Below are positions 32,028 to 44,240 of a stretch of 64,000 nucleotides of DNA, piece by piece. Numbering within the stretch: position 1 is the first letter of the stretch; every line of letters begins with the position of its first letter. This DNA is from Tulasnella sp. 424. Taxonomy: Eukaryota; Basidiomycota; Agaricomycetes; Cantharellales; Tulasnellaceae. The notes under the pieces are model-generated. The model was not told the origin of the DNA and ran no database searches. It was given only the letters and a program-made list of their open reading frames with translations. The stretch lies in NCBI GenBank assembly GCA_019633425.1, contig WSUB01000029.1, positions 124,001 to 188,000 of the forward strand, in the 5' to 3' direction. Position numbers and translations under genes: made by a program.

Positions 32028-33383
32028 TCAAATCGGACTTTGATAATGCACAGTAGGCAGGTGCTCTTGTTCCTCCTCTGGCGTGGTGGGGCTGGAAGAG
32101 GGGGAAGACGGCGTGTTGTCCACGAGGCTTTCACTATCCGAGCGAGACGTGGTTTCTTCCATAACGACCGGCGGAATCGGAGACATTGGTGGAAGAGTTC
32201 CGAAATAGCTCGTTAGCGATATAGGAGAGCTTGGCGATGCTGGAGGTGCGTTGGGGTCGAAGCGGTAATCTGCAGGTGTGAGCTCGCGCCGGCAGACGGG
32301 GCAGTTTGATGCGAGGTCCAGCCAAGTCTGTGCAACAACAAAAAACACGCGCGTGCGAGGTAATATTATTAGCCTTCGAACAAAAGTCCCGCAAAAAGGA
32401 AAATGCTCTCTTACTTCGAAACAACTAGAGTGGAAATAATGCCCGCACTCGTTGATACCCATCACCGCGCTATCATCTTCATACTAAAATCGGAACAAGT
32501 TAACCCCCGTGTAAAAACCGCGGTCGTCAGCACAAGAAGCGCGTTTTATGCCAAGGTAAACTTGGGTGGGGGTACTGACCTTTTCGAGACATATCGCACA
32601 CGAATCTTCAAGCCTCGCTGCCTCGCAAGTGGCGTAGACTCCGCGGGGTAAACCGGCTTTGTACTCTTGAGGAAGGTTCTTTGGTTTCGCGTCCCCGATT
32701 CGAGCTGCGAGACGGAGGAGACCTTCGTAGGAGACGTCCATGTCATCGTCGTACTAAAAAGGTTCGAGATATGTCAGCACGCGCGGGCCCGTAGGGGACG
32801 TTTTGGGTAAAGGAGTGTGAGAAATTGTCAATAGTGGCGAAAGGGGAAACTGTTCGGAGCCGGCGACTTCCGGACTCCACCCCGCACATGGGACAACGGA
32901 GTTGATCGTCAGAATGCCGAGTGACGCAGTCCCATCCATCCAGTTACTTGGAGTGACTGTGGCTAATAGTGCCAGCGGACGGACTTCGGAGAGAGTTGGA
33001 GTTTGTAGCCACGGTTTCCGGGGCGGTGTTTGATGTCCGAGCAAAGGAGGAAAAAAAAAGGCGAAGAGAGGCTTGCGAGGAGACACGACACCCAATCTTA
33101 CCATGAAATCCGAGTCTCCCATTGCAGCTCCTCCCCAATTGAGCGCGGTACTGCTAGACGAATTGCGCCTCGTAAAAGGAATGCGAATTGATCCTATCCT
33201 CTTGAGCGCCCGTTTGAACCGGCCTGGCGTGGCGGGAGCCGGGGAAGGTGATGATGACGGAAGGAACACGCTTGCGGTTGATTGCCGTCGGCTAAGCAAG
33301 CTAGGTGTCCTCGGACCTCCGTTGTTGCTGCTGATGCTGAGTGAAAGTGAAAATCCTCGCGAACGTCTGCGAGTGTCCATCAT
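32028..33383 (-). CDS. RING-H2 zinc-finger protein, candidate E3 ligase
   Basis: Minus-strand, multi-exon. The first exon begins MMDTRRRSRGFSLSLSISSN and is basic and Ser-rich. The middle exon boundaries are uncertain between about 32760 and 33100. The next exon has YEGLLRLAARIGDAKPKNLP and SCAICLEK. The following exons give AVMGINECGHYFHSSCFE and TWLDLASNCPVCRRELTPAD. The Zn ligands C-x2-C, C-x-H-x2-H-x2-C and C-x2-C are all present, a C3H2C3 RING-H2. The C-terminus is Pro/Ser/acidic-rich. RING-H2 proteins usually bind E2 enzymes and act as ubiquitin ligases. The gene is divergent from the UBC13 E2 gene by 252 bp, so co-expression is plausible but not shown. Confidence 0.8.
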
Positions 33384-33635
33384 TGATCGAAGGAGGAGGG
33401 AGGGAGGAGGGGAGGATGGAGGCGGGGAGAGAGAGAGAAGAGAGGGAAGGTGGTTGGTGGGAGTGAAGAGGAGAAAAAGGGGCAGTGAAAGGGGAAAACC
33501 CTATCAATTGTTGAGTGGCGGAGGTAAGGCAACTCCTTATGTCCGGTTGTAAATAGGGGCCTCATGATACCCTAGTTCGTTCATTTCAACGTCGACTACC
33601 ACCCTTACACTAGACTCACTAGACACTCGACGTCG
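33384..33635. promoter_or_regulatory. Bidirectional promoter RING-H2/UBC13 with polypurine tract
   Basis: 252 bp separate the two starts. Around 33390-33495 the plus strand is almost purely purine, with runs of GGAGGGAGG, GGGGAGG and GAGAGAGAGAAG, capable in principle of triplex or quadruplex structure. It would lie in the 5' UTR or promoter of the RING gene. Confidence 0.6.
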
Positions 33636-34533
33636 ATGGCATTGCCAAAGGTAGGTCATGGTGCGATTCGCAATGTCCCCGTCGACGAGCTCGCTAAACT
33701 GGGAATGACTCTTTACGCAGCGCATCATCAAGGTCTGTTCTTTTAACCCCCTTGCTCGTGTGGCTGAATGTGGAAGAGGGGGATTCCTGACGACGAAGAG
33801 GCTTGTTCCACCTCCTCCATCAGGAAACCGAACGTCTCATTGCGGATCCAGCTCCAGGGATTTCTGCTGCACCGCATGAGGACAATATGCGGTATTTCGA
33901 CGTGACGATCGCGGGCCCGCAAGGAAGTCCATTCGAAGGTGCGAGGCTCACAAGCACAAAAGATTCGCATGGAGGACCGAAGTGAATCTGACACACCGCA
34001 TTTGAACTCGTTTGAAAAAAGGCGGTATCTTCAAGCTGGAGCTTTTCTTGCCTGCGGATTACCCGATGACACCGCCGAAAGTGCGGTTCTTGACCAAGAT
34101 CTATCATCCCAACATCGGTACTTACGCCACTCTGTGGGAGCACGAAAAGTTTATCTGACGGGGCCTCTCTGCGGTGTATTTAGACAAGCTCGGACGTATT
34201 TGCCTGGACATTCTCAAAGGCAAGCCTTCGATTTCAACCCTGATTCGGCACCACCAAAAGAGGCGCTGACTTTCGGCAGTGCCTCCCCCATTCTCGTAGA
34301 CAAGTGGTCGCCCGCTTTGCAAATTCGAACCGTATTACTTAGCATACAAGCCTTACTATCGTCACCGAACCCTGATGATCCATTGAACACCGAGGTACGT
34401 GCAGGTCGGGTGCCCAATTCGAAGCACTACTGTTACTCATCACCTATTTTTACAGGTCGCAAATCACTACAAGCAAAATGAAGCTCAGGCGAAGGAAGAA
34501 AGTCGCCGATGGACAGCTCAGTATGCCATGTAG
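33636..34533 (+). CDS. UBC13: Ubiquitin-conjugating enzyme E2, Ubc13/UBE2N type
   Basis: Eight short exons, the first coding only MALPK and the second RIIK, join to about 150 aa, the normal Ubc13 length. Landmarks: [77 protein letters not shown] with the HPN motif and catalytic Cys, then [20 protein letters not shown] and [20 protein letters not shown]. With a Uev/Mms2 partner, Ubc13 makes Lys63-linked ubiquitin chains in DNA damage tolerance and signalling. The intron after ILK appears to be GC-AG (CAAAG|gcaagc). The gene lies between two RING-H2 genes. Confidence 0.95.
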
Positions 34534-35100
34534 AAAGCCTTACCGGAGTTTTTGAAAGTCGATGGCCGGCGCCAAAATGGGCTCCGTCCTTTTGCACTCG
34601 AGGGATTAAACCACCTTTTTTTCGACGCCCATTTCCCCCCGGTCTGAACACTTGTACTAGAGCTGGAGCATTACAAGGAATTACTTTACTGCTGCTTTAC
34701 CCTCGGCTAAAGTCCGTTGTTAAGCGTCTCCACTTCACTGCCCGGCGGAGCGTCTGAAAGCTTGGGAGCGTCTGAAAGCCAAGCACCGCCAAAGTGCGAA
34801 CCCTGTTACATTGAGTGAGGAGCGTACACAAAGGAAGCGTCTGGGAAATGTCGAGTGGGTCGGGTTGTTAGTTTGTGTTCAGGCGTGAGATGTGGAATAT
34901 TGGATGGTTTGGCTGTGCTCTCTTTCAGTCTAGAGAAGAATCGGAAACTTAGAGACTCTCTCCCCTTCATCCACTTCCCTCCCAACCCCTCCCCTCCAAG
35001 TCTCCGCCATCGTTACTAGAACGTGTACGGCCACAGGAGAGCCACGACCGACCTACAAGTCGCTCTGCCCACACGAAACAACACACACACGCTCTTATAT
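34534..35100. other. Intergenic between UBC13 and the large RING gene
   Basis: Holds the UBC13 3' UTR and the promoter/leader of the downstream gene. A direct repeat of GAGCGTCTGAAAGC near 34747-34785 is visible. No gene. Confidence 0.55.
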
Positions 35101-38100
35101 ATGGCCGATACCCCTTCAGACCGATACCCGACTTCTTTGTCCACTCCAACTACAACCACCAGAACCAAGAGACCATTCCACCAAACCACCCTCTCATCGT
35201 CATCCACATCATCATCCGCATCCTCCTCAATGTCTTCCTCGGTCGCAATAGACCAGCAACCGTCAAACCAAAATCTCGCTGACCAAGTGGAGACGGGATC
35301 TGCACGAAAACGGGCGAGGAATTCCGCTACGAGTGCCACTGCCAATCATGCTGCTGAGCGCAACAACATGGAAGGAGCCGCCACGACACGACGCGACTCG
35401 GTAGACGACGATAGAAGGAGCTTTGTCACTGCCTACGAAAGCAGTCCAGAGAGGCCGTCAGCTGCTGCTGCCGCTACCACCACTACCACGTCCATAGGAG
35501 ATTCAGCAGCTGTTCCAGCACGACGACGAAGCGTCCCGCCAGCACCGAGTTCATCGTCCACTCCACCGCCCACAGGTCCCCCTTCATCGACCTCGTCTGC
35601 AAATACAAGCATGGCGTCCATGCCTTCGAGATACATGTCGATAGATGGACTCGGGCGAGTGGGAGAGAACACCCGGATTTCGATCCCACTCACCCGAGCT
35701 GGAGAGGAGGAAGAGGAAGACGACCGCATGGACACGGATTCTCCTGACGTGGACGCCGAAGACACTCTTCCCGATCAAGAGAGGGGACGTCCAACTGCTA
35801 CGTCAAGCGTACCAGCACCGCTGTATCGGCCTTCATCGTCTCCCGAACCTTCGTCCTCTTCGTCATCCACGGCTGGTCCGAATGAAGTCCGCAATACGTG
35901 AGCTTGCTTTTTGAAATTTCCATCGTCCTAAAACAGAAACGCATCACTAATGATATTATTTTTTACCTGTAAATCGTCTCGTTTAGATCCTCAAGACGGA
36001 GAACCCCGCCTCTACCTGCTCGTCCCGTTACACGGCCGTCACCCGTGCCACCGCCATCCCTATGGTCCTACGCAAACGACACAGTTTACCCAACTACCGA
36101 ACCGACTCCAGCAACGTCTCTGCCCAATTCCAATTCACTGCGGTCCACACCTCCCTCCTCTTCCGCATCGACCGCACAGCCCAGACCACTCTCCTTAACC
36201 GCGCTAAGCAGCGACAACTACCTACCTTCTCCTCCCGAATTCAGATCCGTTAGCGCAGCTCGTCGGTTTAACGAGGCTATCGAACCGCTCCGCCGTTCGC
36301 CTTCCCCTCCTCCTACTGCAACAGCAGCGGCACCGTCACCTCCAACACTTCCATCTGTCGGGAACAGCTTGCGGGCGGCGAGGAGAAGGCAGCTCTTGGA
36401 GGACCAACGGTTTCGCAGGACGGCGTTTGCATTGGCGTCGGCATCGCGCAGTTCCATCGCCCCCTTCCCTCCTTCACATTCGACCTCCACTGCTACTTCG
36501 GATGGAAGTTCGACCCCTCGGAACGGACCTCGGCTCCCACCGGTAATCGGATCGTTCCCTATTGCGGAATCCGATTCGAGCGACGAGGAGTTGTTGGATC
36601 ATGAAGGTGTTCCCGCTGCACCGACCAGACCGTTTTCGCGGTCAACGTCTCGGCCTGGGGTGGAGGTTACGACGTTTACGACTTATGTGGCGAGGTTAGC
36701 TCCACAGCTCCGGAATCTGGCGTCGTCGACTCGGGAAAGTCGCTCAAGTCCGGTGATGCGGACCTCATCGCAGACCCCGCCTCCGATGGTGGTCGAGGAG
36801 CCCGATCTCCGTGCCGGTGCAAGTTCATCGTCTGCCGCAGCTGCTGCTATGGACGTCTCTTCATCTTCACTCGGCAATCGACAACCCACTCCTTTCGATT
36901 TCAGCGTATACTCACGATCACGCCACCACGCGGCGGCAGACGACGACATCGCCTTGGAACCGGACCTCACCCCACCCATTTTTGCCGGACCGGACGACCA
37001 CGTTCACGACACCCATTCGCATGATCACGGAGACGACCACGAGCACCACGTCGACCATGGCTATGTTGAGCCCACTCCTCCAGCAGCGCCACCACCCCCC
37101 GGTCCCTCGGCCGCTCCATCCGACCCACCCGCAAACCAAATGTTCGACATGGGAGAGATAATTGGGTTCCATCACCAAGTCGACACTTTGGGAAGGCTGG
37201 CGGAGAGCATCGGCAGGGGCATGTCCATCAACCGACGGACGATGCAGAGCGCCGAACTCGAGCTGTGGGAGCTCTACCCACCAGCAGCGCAGAACTGGCG
37301 GATCGCTGATCGGGTGGACGACCCCGAGTGGGAAGCGCGGAGGCAGCGGCTGAGGACGGCGTATTCCAATATGGCGAGGAGCGTGCGGGTAGCGCGGTCC
37401 GCGTTCCTCGATGCGGAGAGGAGCTTGCAGAGGTCGAGGCGGGAGCTCGAAGCGGCGATGAACGCTGAACGGCTGGACCAAGCTTCTGTCCGGGCGGCGC
37501 AGGATGCAGCGGAGCGAATTCGACCCAGTCCGATCCCGACCGTGCCGACGAACAACCCCACCGCGCGGCCGACTACGACGACGGCAAGACCCGTCAGCAT
37601 GTACGACGGCTTGCTGAGCGATGCGAGGGACGATAACTTTGGACGCGCGATGCAGGTTGAGGAGCGCATGCTTCGCGATCAGCTGCGTATGTATGCGGCG
37701 GGGGGAGCTGAGGACGTTGGACCGAGCTCGGTGTCCTCGACGGCCGCCACTGTGGGTGCGTCTGGCGCTGAAACTGGAAATGGGAACACTTCGACTCGTG
37801 TACCTACGAGAGTGCGTAACAGAATCGTCCAGCAAAGATCGGCGTCATCTGCTCCTTCCGCTACAGCGTCCTCTGTGACGGTTGAAGACGTTCCGGACCG
37901 AGCGAGTCAGTTAAGGGAAAGGGCGGGGGATGGGTGGAGTCCATTGCAGATCAGTCCGTTTGGTGAGCTTAATTTTTCTTTGTCCTCAGTCTAACGGTTT
38001 ACTAACTCGGTCCCGAAATTGTCCAGTTCCTCCTCCTTCACCTCCTCGACCATCCTCCCGCATCCGACCTGCCAGCCGGTACTCGGCGGCCATCGACCCT

Positions 38101-40477
38101 TATTGGATTCGTGATGACTCTGTGGAGTCGATTGATGAATTTGACATTGGCGATTGTGAGTCCTCTCATTTTTACACCTCGCTTTGAGATTGCTGGTCGC
38201 TTAACCTGTAATCTTCACAGACGAATACTATCGGAACATGACATGGAACCGACGTCCACGTCAAGGGCAGCGTGAAGCTGAAGAGGCTAGAGAAGGTTCC
38301 GCCGCTATGCGGCACCGGATGATCCAGGCAATCCCAGCCCCTTACGGCGATATCCCGCACCCGTCAGCGCTCCCTACCGGCTCAGAAACTGCCTCTAACA
38401 ACTGGCAGTCCGGCCCTTCTTACTCCCCTAGCATCGTTCTCGAGCCAATGTGGGGCGCAGAGCAACCAACGTCGAATCTTCCAACACCGCCACACTCTCG
38501 ACCTTCCCGACAAAACTCGGACACTGAGAGCTTTGTCGTCTCTCCTCGTCAATGGGACTACGCCGCGGCAGGTTACGCGAGACCCGAAGTGTCGCCGCTC
38601 ACGCCTTCGTACCCGCTCCCTCCGGCCCCGAGATTGGTTCCTCGAAATCTCAGCATGTCGGAGATGCAGATTAGGACGGGGTATACGCCACAGCCGTCCC
38701 GGAACAATAGCCTCGTGCCACCTAGTCCGCATGGAGGGCTGTCCCCTGCTCTGCTAGGCGGATCTAGGAGTTTGTTGATGGGTGATCGGTCTCCTTTACC
38801 TCGAATGGTCGAAGAGCCAGAGTCGATGACGTTGTTGAGTGACCCTCCGGATATGACAAGTCCTCCCTGGCGGGGTTGGACCCAAGGTGTAAGTTGATTT
38901 TGTGGTTAACGGGCTACGTCGAGTTCGAGCGGGACTAACGCATTTTTCTCATAGAACATTGGTCGCTCCGAAGCTCCTTCACGGCCCTCTATCGCAATCA
39001 GCCGCAGCAATTCGTCTTCTACGAGTGCTCCAAGTTCTATGGAACCCGAATTGTTGGTGACCGATCACGACTCGCCCTGGCTATCAAGCGGCGCTAGTCG
39101 CTACACCGCTGAACCCGAAGCGAACGGTTTTGGAAACTCGCTTCACGTTCCCTTGGGCTTGGCTCGACCGCAGAGCGTAACCGATGACATCCGCCGGCGA
39201 CTTGTGACTGCAAGATCAAGGCAGCGACTCCAATCGGGAATGTCCCCTACAAACCCCCAAGCTGCTCCTCCGGCTTCACCCGGTCCTGAAACCGCTATGC
39301 AGCGAGCCAACCGATTCGTGAACCAAGGTTATCGTCGCCGTGAAGAGGCATTGGCCGTTCCTAGGCCCGCATCTGCTACGGTCGTAACAGCAAGAGTTCG
39401 GCGACCGGTCTCAATCGCTGAGGAGCGCCCGCGCACTCCTTCTACGGCGGGGTCCACTACCCAGCCACCGGGAGCTCCTTTGGATGTCGACAATGCCGCT
39501 ACCAGCTTTGTTCGTACGGCTGCGGAGCGGACTGGGTCTCCCTCTCCAACACGCTCGTCGGCAGGTGCCGCCGCTACCGCCGCCGCCGCCGCGCAATCAA
39601 GAGCTGGGGACCTCGCTAGTTTACGTCTCCGTGCCCTCAGACGGGAACTTGCAAGGCCGCCTAGCCTGAGCCGACCCTCCTTGGATAATCTCGCTGCCTC
39701 AGACTCAAGTTCTAGTCGAGACTCGTACAATCGTCTGCGTCGTCCGACATCAAACTCCTTCCAAGATCTTATCGTGCGTGCTGAGTCCCGGCGAAGCTCG
39801 GGTTACGAGTTTATGGACTTCCCTTACGATGTGAGTTGCCTTTGAGTATTCACGGCCAGAGAAGGTTGATGCTTATTTTGTGATTCTTTTAGGTCGCGGA
39901 TCTCTCCCCGTTCATGGAATCTGTGATAGGAGGAGGCTTCGCCGCTTTCTCGCCACCGCCGGCGGGTGGCCTTTCGTCAGAGGAAATCTCCGCCCTCCCG
40001 AGCTCGGCCTACAAAGACAGCGAGGAAGCAAAGAAGGAGGAGCGGTGTCCGATTTGCCTTGACGATGTACGTTTTAGAGATCCGCCTGCTGCCAGCTTCC
40101 GTACTGATTAGTTTTTTTCGTCCTCAAATTAGTACGAGGAGACCTCCGAGGTTATGGGTGTTCCAGAATGCAACCACTTCTTCCATAAGGGGTGCCTCAC
40201 TGTAAGTTCCTCGAGCTTTAGGTTCCTCAGTCCAGTGGCTGACTGGTTGCCGCCCTTTTCACAGCAATGGCTTGAGCGCAACCGAACCTGTCCTTATTGC
40301 CGGAAAAACATTGCTCGCAGGAGCGGTAGACGAGGAACTGGCTCGATCGGAGGACGCCATCATCGCCCTCGCCCAGGTCCCCCTCCTCCCCCACCTCCTC
40401 CAGGCCCATCGTCTTCGGGTGCTTCTTGGAGATCGTCCGATGTTCCTTGGGGAGCACCTGATCCTGCTCGCAGATAG
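35101..40477 (+). CDS. Large disordered RING-H2 protein, candidate E3 ubiquitin ligase
   Basis: Eight exons (35101-35897, 35987-37962, 38027-38155, 38221-38888, 38955-39830, 39893-40066, 40133-40201, 40265-40477) join in frame to about 1633 aa. Nearly all of it is Ser/Pro/Arg-rich low complexity with an acidic patch (AGEEEEEDDRMDTDSPDVDA), an H/D-rich stretch near 37000-37060, and one likely helix (SRRELEAAMNAERLDQASVR). The C-terminal 130 residues carry the RING-H2: ERCPICLDD, then EVMGVPECNHFFHKGCLT, then QWLERNRTCPYCRKNIARRS, split over three exons. Ligands C-C, C-H-H-C, C-C are intact. A proline run ends the protein. The expected role is ubiquitin transfer with the RING contacting an E2; the partner is unknown although UBC13 is adjacent. 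Partial copies lie at 43983-44240 and 52664-53952. Confidence 0.85.
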
Positions 40478-40772
40478 ATGCGATTGTTCGAATATGCTTC
40501 CTGTTTATGTGTTGATGATGTAGCCAGTAAACAAATGTCGAATTATGATTGTAAAACCGTAAGTTAGTTATAGTCACAGAATGGCAGGCGAGAGGTTTGG
40601 AGTCCAAGTAGAATACTCGTTCCCAAGTCCAAGAAAGCTTTGCTTGTGGGTATAGAGGCCCCCGAGGCATAATCTTCTCCCAGCAGATCCCAAACGCCGC
40701 TTTCTGGAGATACTTGTAAGACCCGACCAAGTCAAGTCAAAAGCAAGGCACCTACTCAGACACGGTTCCTTG

Positions 40773-41279
40773 CTACCTCCTGCCACCCATGTCTCGCTCT
40801 TTCTCCTTCTGCTTGTCCTTCCTTGCGTAGTCCATGCTCATACCGCCAAAAGCGTCTCCAGCTGAGCCATATCGTCCCATGACCTGCGCTAGTCTCCGCT
40901 CTTCGGGAGTCAATTTGGCTTCTTGTTCCCGTCGTTTTCGTTCCTTCTTCTCTTGTTTAGTCTCCTCTTTCCTGCTGGGCCCTGCGTCCAAGCTCGAGTC
41001 CTCTGGCAGAAGGGCGAGCACGGAGGATGTGCCGACGGCCTTCAGTCCCAAGGCGCGTAGGAACGACGATCGCTTCGGTTTCCCGGTCGAATCAGCAATT
41101 GTGCTCGATGTAGTGATAGTGGACTGGAGAGTAGAGGTTGACATCATGGGTTGGACCACTGTGGAGGGCGAAGAGAGTGGCGATGGGTAGTAAGGTGTTC
41201 CTTGGGTGGCTGTCCTAGGACTTGCGACGCTGGAAGACAAAGAGACTGCAGTTGTAGGTCGATTTGACTGACTTGACAT
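40773..41279 (-). CDS. Small conserved-looking hypothetical protein, 168 aa
   Basis: A single open frame of 168 aa from MSSQSNRPTTAVSLSSSVAS. The first half is Ser/Thr-rich and disordered. The middle has SFLRALGLKAVGTSSVLALL. The C-terminal part is a charged helix (KEETKQEKKERKRREQEAKL) followed by TPEERRLAQVMGRYGSAGDA, which looks like a conserved motif, and a Lys/Arg-rich end. I do not recognise a named family. The basic helix suggests a nucleolar or nucleic-acid-associated role, but that is inference only. Convergent with the large RING gene (about 300 bp between stops). Confidence 0.6.
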   Translation of the reverse strand: MSSQSNRPTTAVSLSSSVASPRTATQGTPYYPSPLSSPSTVVQPMMSTSTLQSTITTSSTIADSTGKPKRSSFLRALGLKAVGTSSVLALLPEDSSLDAGPSRKEETKQEKKERKRREQEAKLTPEERRLAQVMGRYGSAGDAFGGMSMDYARKDKQKEKERDMGGRR

Positions 41280-42409
41280 TTTCGTGAAGGTTTTAGTGGG
41301 GTAGGTAAGGTGTGGAAAGAGGTTGGTTCGTGAGGGTGCTAAACGGGGAACGATGATGACGGCGCCCCAGCATCATACTCGACGACCTTTTAGGCACTTG
41401 GAGCTTTTCATGCGCCTAATGGAGAGCACAACGCCCGCAGCCAGTCATCGGAACGTCCTTCGTCCGAAAGGTGAAGGTACTGACTCGCAGTCAAGGGCAA
41501 ACTGCTGGGTGCGCAATTTCTGTAAATCCCGACCGATGTTGATTGGCCACTATCAGAGTCCGAAATAAAGAGCGCTACTTCACGGAATGACAAAGCCTTC
41601 GCAGCGGGTTGTGAAGGGGGATGACGATCGTGCGGCAGCGGGGAAGCAAGTGTCAAGGAGTCAGAAGGAAGTCCGATACCAAGTAAAGGAAATAATGCTG
41701 TGCTGCGCTGATATATTCTCAGAGAGCCGAGGCTGCTGAGCTCTTTATCGGTTACGGCAACACATGTCGCAGTTCCAGAATCAGGCATCCGCCCGAGCCA
41801 GGGAGCTGAATCTTCCCTACTCCCAGCCTCAAAAGGAAAATTGATGAGAGAAAATCGCAGCTAGGTACCGGGATTTGTGAGCGGAATCTTGACTCGCAGC
41901 AGAAAGAACGCTTTGTTTCGAGACTGCCATGTGGATGAGTTCTCGTGTGTGAGGACGCTCGGTGGCTAATGCCGCATGTCTCCTACCGGGGTAGAACGAC
42001 CGTCTGAATGATCTCAGAGCCGCGCCTAGATACGCTATTATTGGAGTTACGAATCACCGTTTGAAGCGTTTGTCAGGGCAGATTGGCGGCGTCATACGGC
42101 AACCGCTTCGCGCTAGCCGCAAACACTCGACATAAAAACGCAGCGTGTCGGTACCAAAGGAGAGGATAAAAGAACAAGGATTTTATTAGAGCAGGGCTAA
42201 GTTTTGATGTCGTTGCGGCTGCAGTCTTGAGGAGGGATTGGGAAGGATGAGAATCAAGGTGTGATGTTCCAGAATAAGACCGTGCGCCAAGCACTGCATA
42301 ATAATTTCCCTCTTAGTACAAAGAAAGTAGCCAAACAGGTTTCTCTGGAGACTATTCCTGCAATCCCGTTACACTAACGCGTTCCACTATCATAAAGCCC
42401 AAGATAGGA
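41280..42409. other. Intergenic, no gene supported
   Basis: Contains a minus-strand open frame (41408-41788, 126 aa) with no recognisable motifs, and another short one at 42073-42294. Either could be an eroded gene. I see no clear splice-joined structure. Confidence 0.45.
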
Positions 42410-42565
42410 ACTATTAGAGCGTTGTATTCTTCTGTTCACAAATTCTTCCAACGTCTGCAATTCACTGAGGGTTCTAAGCACCGCATCGCGGTCCGAGGAG
42501 TCGAAGAAGCCATTAAACTGTCTTATTTTTAACGGCAAAGGCTACACGATGGGTGGCGAATGATA
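42410..42565 (+). pseudogene. Remnant of the family B 3' flank beside C2
   Basis: The stretch TTGTATTCTTCTGTT..., GAGTCGAAGAAGC and ACGGCAAAGGCTACACG matches the sequence immediately downstream of the B4 stop (50579-50720). So a B gene once lay convergent to C2 and has been deleted, leaving only its 3' flank. Confidence 0.7.
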
Positions 42566-43327
42566 TTACGAAACCAAAACCAAAATAGGCAAGTACGCCA
42601 CCACGACGGCTACAGATCCCACAATTGCCACGGACGTTGCGTCGTGCAGCCAGATATAGAGGCATATCTGGAGTAGGGCACAACTGCCGCTTGCCAGGAA
42701 GCTGTAGAAGCCTTTAAGAAAATGCATTTGGCAATCGGTAACAAGGTCGGAGAAATGGACCAAACTCACAGTGGTACATCAAAAAACGAAGATTCCCTTG
42801 AACACCAAATGACTTCATCAGATAAGACGCCCTGCTCTGGAGTGTCCAGTTCAGCGGATATTCTGGGTTTGCCCTCGCGTTTCGAAAGGTCATTTGCCCA
42901 AGACCGTCGATTACGTTCAGTGAGCTCATAATAGAGCCAATACTCGCGATGAGTGAGACGTATCCCAAGGCTAGGATAGTGTTCTGAATTCTTGGAGTGG
43001 ACCAGCGTAAAGGTGGATGAGAGTCTGGCTCGGCAGTTTTCGTCAACGTAATCAAGCCCGCCTCCATGACAGCAAGTAGGGCTGCCTTAAAAGGAGAGAA
43101 AAGCTGCCTAAGAATTCACCAAGAAAACTTAGGGCCCTAGAATCTTACCGCCACAGCTATATTCCGGAATGAGAGGATCCACCCTTCCCTGATGGACTCT
43201 ACCACGTTGGGATGCTCATCTAAGAGGAAGTGTCAGACTTTGCGTTGAGCTCTCGCTAACCCACAAATCGGTGCTTACATTCGATGGAAATACGTTCAGA
43301 AGGTTGAGACGCGATGTTCTGACTCAT
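42566..43327 (-). CDS. Family C four-helix membrane protein, copy C2
   Basis: Four exons on the minus strand give an intact frame of about 190 aa. It starts MSQNIASQPSERISIE, then EHPNVVESIREGWILSFRN. Helix 1 is around IAVAAALLAVMEAGLITL, helix 2 around TILALGYVSLIASIGSIM, helix 3 GFYSFLASGSCALLQICLYI and helix 4 TSVAIVGSVAVVVAYLPILV. A conserved RWSTPRIQNT motif precedes helix 2 and VIDGLGQMTFRNA follows it. Intron positions match C1, C3 and C4. Its B neighbour is missing apart from a flank remnant. Function unknown. Confidence 0.78.
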
Positions 43328-43982
43328 ATCTCAAGAAGGCTCTTCCGGTGGTGTGACTATGGATGGCAAGGCCCGTTGAACCACTTTAAAATGGGGGGGT
43401 TGTTATGTTCCCCACCCGCCACGAGCTTCCAGAAACAAGTCCGTGGACTGGTGGACTGTGGACTTGGCACCGGTTATGTCGATATGAACTGAGAGGGAGA
43501 GTAAGAAATGAGCCCACGCAGTGGTCAAAACCAGATTTCAGCCGAGCCTGCCGACCCCCGGACCAAAATGTTCGTTAAGTCCTACTCACCGGTCTACCTC
43601 AGGCGAAGTGATACGGATAGGGCGAAGATGTGTTGGCAGTGTCCCATATCAAGATCACACTCTTAAATAGCTTAATGGTCCTCTTACTCTCACTCTAACA
43701 AATGCCCGCGACCCGTCAACTATCCCTACAAGTACTACCACACCAGTTGCTGTTCATTGGGGTGGTCGATGTTGTTGGTTCAAATCTCAATTCCAATAGA
43801 TTCGATTGTCGCGTTGCTTGGCGGGATTGTGATGAATAGAACGAGAAAAGAGTTATTTTACCGGATCTATCATTTAGGATACCGATTTATTTACATGGAG
43901 ATGTTTGCTGGTTTGCTGTTACATGTAGAACTGATTGAGGTGTTGGCTGGGCGCTGGATGGGATGAGAACGGCGGTTCACGG
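43328..43982. other. Intergenic, no gene supported
   Basis: Probable promoter of C2 followed by AT-rich sequence. A short open frame at 43757-43966 is hydrophobic but has no match I know. A G7 run occurs near 43395. Confidence 0.45.
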
Positions 43983-44240
43983 TTCAAGGACTTGTTTCCG
44001 TGGTTTCGGACTTAACTCGCTTCACGTTCCCTTGGCAGAGCGTCACCGACGACATCCGCCGGCGACTCGTGACCGGCACTAGATCAAGGCAGCGACTCCA
44101 ATCGGGGATGTCTCCTACAAACCCCCAAGCTGGTCCTTCGGCTTCACATGGCCCTGAAACTGCTATGCAACGAGCCAACCGATTCGTGAACACAGCAAGA
44201 GTTCGGCGTACCGGTCTCTATCGCTGAGGAGCGCCCGCAT
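43983..44240 (+). pseudogene. Fragment of the large RING gene (exon 5)
   Basis: Matches about 39140-39425 of the large RING gene: QSVTDDIRRRLVT, SRQRLQSGMSPTNPQAG and ETAMQRANRFVN. It lacks flanking exons, has an internal deletion after RFVN, and loses frame into a stop after the VRR motif. It is a truncated copy about 5 kb from the parent. Confidence 0.88.

Noticed and set aside
36918..37835. 305-aa minus-strand frame inside the large RING gene
   Set aside because: Antisense shadow in GC-rich low-complexity coding DNA. The sense frame is 1976 bp, spliced in phase to both neighbours and ends in a RING.
41408..41788. 126-aa minus-strand frame as a gene
   Set aside because: No recognisable motif, no clear splice partners, and no paralogue in the window to support it.
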